Shown here piece by piece: positions 59,571 through 64,000 of a stretch of 64,000 nt of DNA. The position numbers and the translations under genes are program-made. The stretch covers positions 186,001 through 250,000 of the forward strand of contig NZ_JAGQCS010000005.1 in the NCBI RefSeq assembly GCF_024346315.1, given 5' to 3'. The notes under the pieces were generated by a model. It was not told the origin of the DNA. It ran no database searches and worked only from the letters and a program-made list of their open reading frames with translations. Origin of the DNA: Cyanobium sp. ATX 6F1. Its GTDB lineage: Bacteria > Cyanobacteriota > Cyanobacteriia > PCC-6307 > Cyanobiaceae. The stretch's first letter is position 1; every line of letters starts with the position of its first letter.

Positions 59571-61139
59571 TCACTGCGCCGGTTCGGGGTCCGAAATGGA
59601 GCTTTCCTGACCTCCCCGGCTCTCCGGCCGTAACAGCGGAAAGGCAATCACATCGCGGATGCTGGGGCTGTCGGTGAGCAGCATCGCCAGCCGATCAATG
59701 CCGATGCCCAGGCCGCCGGTGGGGGGCAAGCCCACCTCCAGGGCCTGGAGGAAGTCTTCATCCAGGCCCTGGGCCTCCAGATCCCCCGCCAGGCGCCGAT
59801 CCTGCTGGGCCTCCAGCCGCTGGCGCTGGTCGATGGGGTCGGTCAGCTCACTGAAGGCATTGGCGGTTTCGCGGCCAACGATGAACAGCTCGAAGCGCTC
59901 CACCAGGCCGGGCTTGCTGCGGTGGGCCCGGGCCAGGGGTGAATTCTCCAGGGGGTAATCGATCACGAAGGTGGGCTGGATCAGATCGGCCTCCACCCGT
60001 TGCTCGAATGCCTCCACCAGCAACCGGCCCACCGAATCCGCCAGGGCCGGCGCCTCCAGCCCTGCGGCCTCCATGGCGGCGGCGGCCGCCGCCCGGTTGG
60101 GGAAGCTGGTGAAGTCCAACCCGGTGGCCTGTAGCACCAGATCGTGCATGGTGGACCGGCGCCAGGGGAGGCTGAGGTCGACCTCCGTGCCCTGGTAGGT
60201 GAGGCGGGTGCCACCGCACACCTGCACGGTCACCGCGGCGATCAGCTCCTCGGTGAGCACCATCATGTCGGTGTAGTCGGCGTAGGCCTGGTAGATCTCC
60301 ACCGAGGTGAACTCGGGATTGTGGCGGGTGCTGATCCCCTCATTGCGGAAGATTCGCCCCAGCTCGTACACACGCTCGAAGCCGCCCACCACCAGCCGCT
60401 TGAGATGCAGCTCGGTGGCGATGCGCAGGGTGAGAGGGAGGTCGAGGGTGTTGTGGTGGGTCTCGAAGGGCCTGGCGTCGGCTCCCCCGGGCACGCTCTG
60501 CAGCACGGGTGTTTCGATCTCCAGAAAGCCCCGCTCATCGAGCCAGCGGCGCAGCCCGCTCACCAGCCGGGCCCGGCGCCGGAAGGTCTCGCGGGTCTGG
60601 GGGGAGACGATCAGATCCAGGTAACGCTGGCGGTAGCGCTTTTCCACATCCGCCAGGCCGTGCCACTTATCGGGCAGGGGCTGGAGCGATTTGGTCAGCA
60701 TCCACCACTGCAGCACCTTCACCGAGAGCTCGCCGCGGTCGGTGCGCCGCAGGGTGCCGCGCACGCCGATCAGATCGCCGGCATCCACCAGGGAGGTGAG
60801 CTGGTCGAAGCTCTCGGGGTTATCCGGCTGGGAGGCGGCCAGGGTGGCCTTCTCGATGAACAGCTGGATCGGGCCGGATTCATCGGCCAGGGTGAAGAAG
60901 GCGAGCTTGCCCATCACCCGGCGGGTCATCACCCGGCCGGCCACCAGCACCTCCAGGTCGCGCTCCGCACCGTTGGGCAGGTCGGCGTGGTCGCGCTGCA
61001 GATCGGCCGTGTGGTGGCTGGGATCGAAGCGCAGGGCATAGGGACCCTGACCCAGGTCGGCGAGGACGCGAGCCTTGTCCAGTCGGGCCTGCTCCAGGCG
61101 GTTGAGGCGCTGCACAGGCACCGGCGGGGGATCAATCAA
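59571..61139 (-). CDS. lysS: lysyl-tRNA synthetase, class II
   Basis: Class II synthetase. OB-fold anticodon domain at the N-terminus ([21 protein letters not shown]), then motif 1 around [20 protein letters not shown], motif 2 in [20 protein letters not shown], and motif 3 in [21 protein letters not shown] take the TTG at 61139, giving 522 aa. The ATG at 61211 is possible but adds an odd proline/serine-rich leader and would overlap the response-regulator gene by 32 bases. Follows rpaB in the same direction. Confidence 0.92.
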   Translation of the reverse strand: MIDPPPVPVQRLNRLEQARLDKARVLADLGQGPYALRFDPSHHTADLQRDHADLPNGAERDLEVLVAGRVMTRRVMGKLAFFTLADESGPIQLFIEKATLAASQPDNPESFDQLTSLVDAGDLIGVRGTLRRTDRGELSVKVLQWWMLTKSLQPLPDKWHGLADVEKRYRQRYLDLIVSPQTRETFRRRARLVSGLRRWLDERGFLEIETPVLQSVPGGADARPFETHHNTLDLPLTLRIATELHLKRLVVGGFERVYELGRIFRNEGISTRHNPEFTSVEIYQAYADYTDMMVLTEELIAAVTVQVCGGTRLTYQGTEVDLSLPWRRSTMHDLVLQATGLDFTSFPNRAAAAAAMEAAGLEAPALADSVGRLLVEAFEQRVEADLIQPTFVIDYPLENSPLARAHRSKPGLVERFELFIVGRETANAFSELTDPIDQRQRLEAQQDRRLAGDLEAQGLDEDFLQALEVGLPPTGGLGIGIDRLAMLLTDSPSIRDVIAFPLLRPESRGGQESSISDPEPAQ

Positions 61140-61179
61140 GAGGCCCCATCCTGCAGGAGAGGGCGCATGCAGGGAGGGC

Positions 61180-61989
61180 TCAGGCGCTGACGCCGACCAG
61201 GGTGGGTTCACCCACCCGCTGGGAGGCGTAGCCGGTGCCGCGCACGGTGAGGATCAGCTCCGGGTTGCGCGGATCGGGTTCGAGCTTGCCGCGCAGGCGG
61301 GCCACGTAGACGTCGACAACGCGCAGGTCGGCGGCCCGGCGGGGTGGGTAGCCCCAGAGCTGCTCGAGGATCTCCGCCCGGGGCACCACCTGGCCCGGTT
61401 CGCGGAACAGCAGCTCCAGCAGGCTGAATTCGGTGTAGGTGAGCCCGATGCGCTCGCCCTCGCGCGTCACCTGGCGGCGGTTGGTGTCCACCACCAGATC
61501 GCCGACGCGCATCACCCCGTGGCCCACGGGCAGATCCCTGGGTTCGCTGGCGGCCGAACCGCGGCCCACCCGGCGCAGGATGGTGGCGATGCGGGCTTCG
61601 AGCTCCTTGGGGCTGAAGGGCTTGGGGAGGTAATCGTCGGCTCCGAGATCCAGGCCCGCCACCCGCTCGGTGATCGCATCGAGGGCGGAGAGAAAGATGA
61701 TCGGCACGCAGGATTCGGCCCGCAGCCGCCGACAGACGGCGAAGCCATCGAGCTTCGGCAGCATCACATCGAGCACCACCAGATCCGGTTGCTCCTGGTG
61801 GAAGAGGTTCAGCGCCTCCTCCCCGTCTTCCGCGCAGATCACCCGGTAGCCCGCCAGTTGCAGGCGCATCACCAACACCCGGCGCACCGCCGCCTCGTCG
61901 TCGACCACGAGCACGGTGGCCTGATGCTCGTCATGCCCGGAGTCGAAGGAATCGCCCTGATCTGGACGGGGATGGTCCTCCAATGGCAT
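61180..61989 (-). CDS. rpaB: OmpR-family response regulator, RpaB (Ycf27) type
   Basis: 269 aa from the ATG at 61989. Receiver domain with [13 protein letters not shown], phosphoacceptor aspartate in [14 protein letters not shown] and lysine in [15 protein letters not shown]; the winged-helix DNA-binding domain ends in [20 protein letters not shown] and [10 protein letters not shown]. It resembles RpaB, which controls high-light and photosystem genes. RpaA-like and other regulators are less likely because of the lysS neighbourhood and the receiver sequence. Confidence 0.8.
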   Translation of the reverse strand: MPLEDHPRPDQGDSFDSGHDEHQATVLVVDDEAAVRRVLVMRLQLAGYRVICAEDGEEALNLFHQEQPDLVVLDVMLPKLDGFAVCRRLRAESCVPIIFLSALDAITERVAGLDLGADDYLPKPFSPKELEARIATILRRVGRGSAASEPRDLPVGHGVMRVGDLVVDTNRRQVTREGERIGLTYTEFSLLELLFREPGQVVPRAEILEQLWGYPPRRAADLRVVDVYVARLRGKLEPDPRNPELILTVRGTGYASQRVGEPTLVGVSA

Positions 61990-62160
61990 GGCGTTAAGCC
62001 GGATGAAGAAAGGCAACACTACCGCTCAGCGCGGACCCACCGAGCCCTGAAACGGCTGGGATCAGGAGGCTTTCCCCAAGTCTTAAGGATTCGTCCAGAT
62101 CCCTCGGCATCCGGATCCACGCACCCCGCGGCGGCCAGCGTCAAAGCCTGCGCCGCTCCG

Positions 62161-63468
62161 CTAGGGCCAGCGGGCTTCGGCGTAACGGTTCCACTCCAGG
62201 GCCGCCGCCGCCAGGGCCTGGTCGCTGCTGATCTGCCCCAGCATCGCCCGCTGCAACTGCGTGTAGAGGATCGACTGCAGCCGCTTGACCCCCGGGGTGG
62301 CAGGCACCAGCACCCGGGCTCGTCCCAGGGTGGTGAGCGAGAGCTTGCGGGCGGAGACCACCTGGGCCTCGGCCGCCCCCCGGGGCTTGGCCCGCTCCAA
62401 CTGCTGCCCCACCTGACGCAGGGCGCCGGTGGCCGAAGGCAGCACCTTGGCCTGTTCGGCGAAGCGGGCCTGATTGGTGGCGTTGGTGAGAAACAGCGCA
62501 AAACTGACCGCCTCACGCGGGAGCTTGCTCTGTTTGGGGACCGCCAGGTTCATCACCGCCACGTTGGCGGCGCCATCGGGGCCCACCAGCGGCGGAAAGG
62601 GGGCCGTGGCGGTGGCGACGGTGGGGGCGTTGGTCTGGATGCTGCGCAGGAACTCCGCCCCGCTGGCCACCTGGGCCAGGTCACCGCTCTGGTAGAGCTC
62701 GATCGCCCGCCGGAACCCCTGGCTCACCACCTCCCGGGGCAGCAGCCCGCGCCGGTAAAGGTCCGTCCAGAAGGCGAAGGCCCTCCGGCCCGCGGGGCTG
62801 TCGAAAGCCGCCCGCTGGCGGGCATCGGTGAGGCTCACCCCCATCTGCACCATCGATTCGAGCAACTCCGCCGAGTCGTCGGGCACCACCGTGGTGAACA
62901 GGGCATAGCGGCCGGTCTGGCGCTTGATCGCCGCCGCGTAGGCGGGCACCTCGCTCCATTGCTTCGGGGGCTGGCGATAGCCGGAGCGGGCCAGCAGGCT
63001 GCGGTTGGCCAGGGTGATGCGGGTGGTCAGGTACCAGGGGATCGTGATCTGGTGGCCATCGGCGCGGCCCGCCTGCCAGATGCGGGGCAGATAGGCGCCA
63101 CCGGCGCCGGGCGGCAGCACCGGATCCAGGTTCAGAAGACCCCCCTTGCTGGCCAGGTTGGCCGCGAACAGGGGGTTGAGGTTCACCAGGTCAGGGGCGG
63201 AGCGGGCGAACACCGACGCCAGCAGCTTGCGCTCCACCGAACCCCAGGGCAGATCGGTCCAACGCACCGTCACCCCAGGGTTCTGACCTTCCCATTCGGC
63301 GATCACGGCCCGCATGTAGCCGTTGAACTTGGGGGCCAGATCCAGGGTCCAGAACTGCAGCTCCCGTTTCGGGGCCTCGGGCCTGGCGCAGCCGCCGAGC
63401 AGCAGCAGGGCAAAAGCGACGCCCGAAGCGCGAACAATCAGCTTGCGTGTCCCCCATGGGCGGGCCAT
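62161..63468 (-). CDS. sugar-type ABC transporter solute-binding lipoprotein
   Basis: 435 aa from the ATG at 63468. Signal peptide with a lipobox (FALLLLGGC, so Cys near residue 29 becomes lipidated). The mature domain is family-1 (carbohydrate) substrate-binding: LQFWTLDLAPKFNGYM, WTDLPWGSVERKLLA, DLVNLNPLF, and ASGAEFLRSIQTNAP. Permease and ATPase genes are not in the window, so the substrate cannot be tied down. It stands 171 bases from rpaB and 43 bases from mreD, all on the same strand. Confidence 0.85.
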   Translation of the reverse strand: MARPWGTRKLIVRASGVAFALLLLGGCARPEAPKRELQFWTLDLAPKFNGYMRAVIAEWEGQNPGVTVRWTDLPWGSVERKLLASVFARSAPDLVNLNPLFAANLASKGGLLNLDPVLPPGAGGAYLPRIWQAGRADGHQITIPWYLTTRITLANRSLLARSGYRQPPKQWSEVPAYAAAIKRQTGRYALFTTVVPDDSAELLESMVQMGVSLTDARQRAAFDSPAGRRAFAFWTDLYRRGLLPREVVSQGFRRAIELYQSGDLAQVASGAEFLRSIQTNAPTVATATAPFPPLVGPDGAANVAVMNLAVPKQSKLPREAVSFALFLTNATNQARFAEQAKVLPSATGALRQVGQQLERAKPRGAAEAQVVSARKLSLTTLGRARVLVPATPGVKRLQSILYTQLQRAMLGQISSDQALAAAALEWNRYAEARWP

Positions 63469-63511
63469 GGAGGGTCGGTTTCGGGGGATCAAGGAAGAGG
63501 GCGGCAACGGC

Positions 63512-64000
63512 TCAACCCCGCAACGACGAGGTTCGCTGGCGCCAGAACAGCAGCTGCAGCGAGCAGATCATCGGCGCCAGCAGACCCGTGAGCAGGGTCT
63601 GGGCCAGCAGGATCGGCAGGCCGCTGAGCCGCAGCAGCTCAAGCGGAGAGCCCCCTAGGGCGAACTGAAGCATCAGGCTGAGGTTGAGCAGCAAGGTGCC
63701 CACCAGGGCCAGAAGCCCCAGGCTGAAGCTGCGCTCCAGCGGCGGCCCGTTGCGCGCCATCCGGCCCCACCACCAGCCCAGCAGCGCCAGGGCCGGCATC
63801 TGGCTGGCCCCGCCGAGGTTGAGGCCATCGAGCATCAGGCCCAGAGCAAGACCGGCCAGAGCGCCTGAGAGCGGCCCCTCCACCAGGGCCCAGGGCAACA
63901 GCCAGAGCACCGCCCAGGAGGGCGGCACCCCGGTGAGCTTGAGCACGCCCGGGGAAGCCAGCACCAGCAGGGGAACGGCCAGGGCCGTGGCCACGTACCA
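63512..64000 (-). CDS. mreD: rod shape-determining protein MreD, 5'-partial
   Basis: At least 160 aa with five to six hydrophobic helices. The sequence (SWAVLWLLPWALVEGPLSGA; GLMLDGLNLGGASQMPALAL) fits MreD, which works with MreB and MreC in cell-wall elongation. A GTG at 63994 is available, but the frame stays open to the edge, and family members usually start upstream of this point, so the gene is probably cut by the window end. Confidence 0.75.
   Translation of the reverse strand, partial: WYVATALAVPLLVLASPGVLKLTGVPPSWAVLWLLPWALVEGPLSGALAGLALGLMLDGLNLGGASQMPALALLGWWWGRMARNGPPLERSFSLGLLALVGTLLLNLSLMLQFALGGSPLELLRLSGLPILLAQTLLTGLLAPMICSLQLLFWRQRTSSLRG

Noticed and set aside
61075-63591. An 838-codon open frame on the plus strand
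   Set aside because: It is antisense to lysS, rpaB and the binding-protein gene, which have clear family motifs, and its own product has no recognisable pattern. High GC makes such frames common.

Overview
The window looks like a chromosomal segment of a unicellular, high-GC picocyanobacterium of the Synechococcus/Cyanobium type. The evidence is a photosystem I subunit gene (psaC), an NDH-1 subunit (ndhS), heme oxygenase for bilin synthesis, an Ycf27/RpaB-type response regulator next to lysS, glycolate oxidase subunits (glcE, glcF) and a cyanobacterial-style rnpB. The species is an inference; no rRNA gene is present.

Positions 1 to about 16,440 form an accessory, rearranged cell-surface glycan region. 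The first 5.7 kb is AT-rich apart from an inserted IS3-family element. It holds a 2OG-Fe(II) oxygenase-like gene, a glycosyltransferase-like gene broken by an in-frame TGA, and a heavily decayed second IS3-type transposase. From 5.7 to 15.8 kb there are two polytopic membrane proteins, glycosyltransferase-like genes, a sulfotransferase, a broken O-antigen-ligase-like gene, a truncated ABC-exporter start and two copies of heme oxygenase. The heme oxygenase copies lie in a direct repeat of about 1,550 bp (9769-11318 and 14212-15761) that looks identical, separated by 2.9 kb. A Phd/VapC-type toxin-antitoxin pair sits at the outer edge of the second copy.

From about 16.4 kb to the right end the DNA is dense, high-GC core genome. 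In order it contains: isocitrate dehydrogenase and glycolate oxidase GlcF; small barrel, cupin and secreted proteins; a Na+/H+ antiporter with a four-carbon acid sugar kinase; divergent glcE; an epimerase and a hydrolase; a phosphoketolase - glycogen phosphorylase - acetate kinase operon; tRNA-Arg(CCU), rnpB and rnc; ndhS, rimM and manC; glmS and psaC; acpP-fabF-tkt; a DUF4160/DUF2442-like pair; thiC with a TPP riboswitch; a ruvB-TPR-amidohydrolase-HEAT cluster; smpB; a cysteine synthase with a degenerate protein kinase; an egtB-egtD ergothioneine operon with small companions; lysS-rpaB; a sugar-type solute-binding lipoprotein; and the start-truncated mreD at the right edge.

Two functional themes stand out. 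One is a compact fermentative or overflow operon (xfp, glgP, ackA) that could take glycogen carbon to acetyl-phosphate, acetate and ATP. The other is a glycan island in active decay, in which a recent duplication has doubled a core bilin-synthesis gene and made a chimeric glycosyltransferase. Many long antisense frames exist because of the high GC content and were not annotated.
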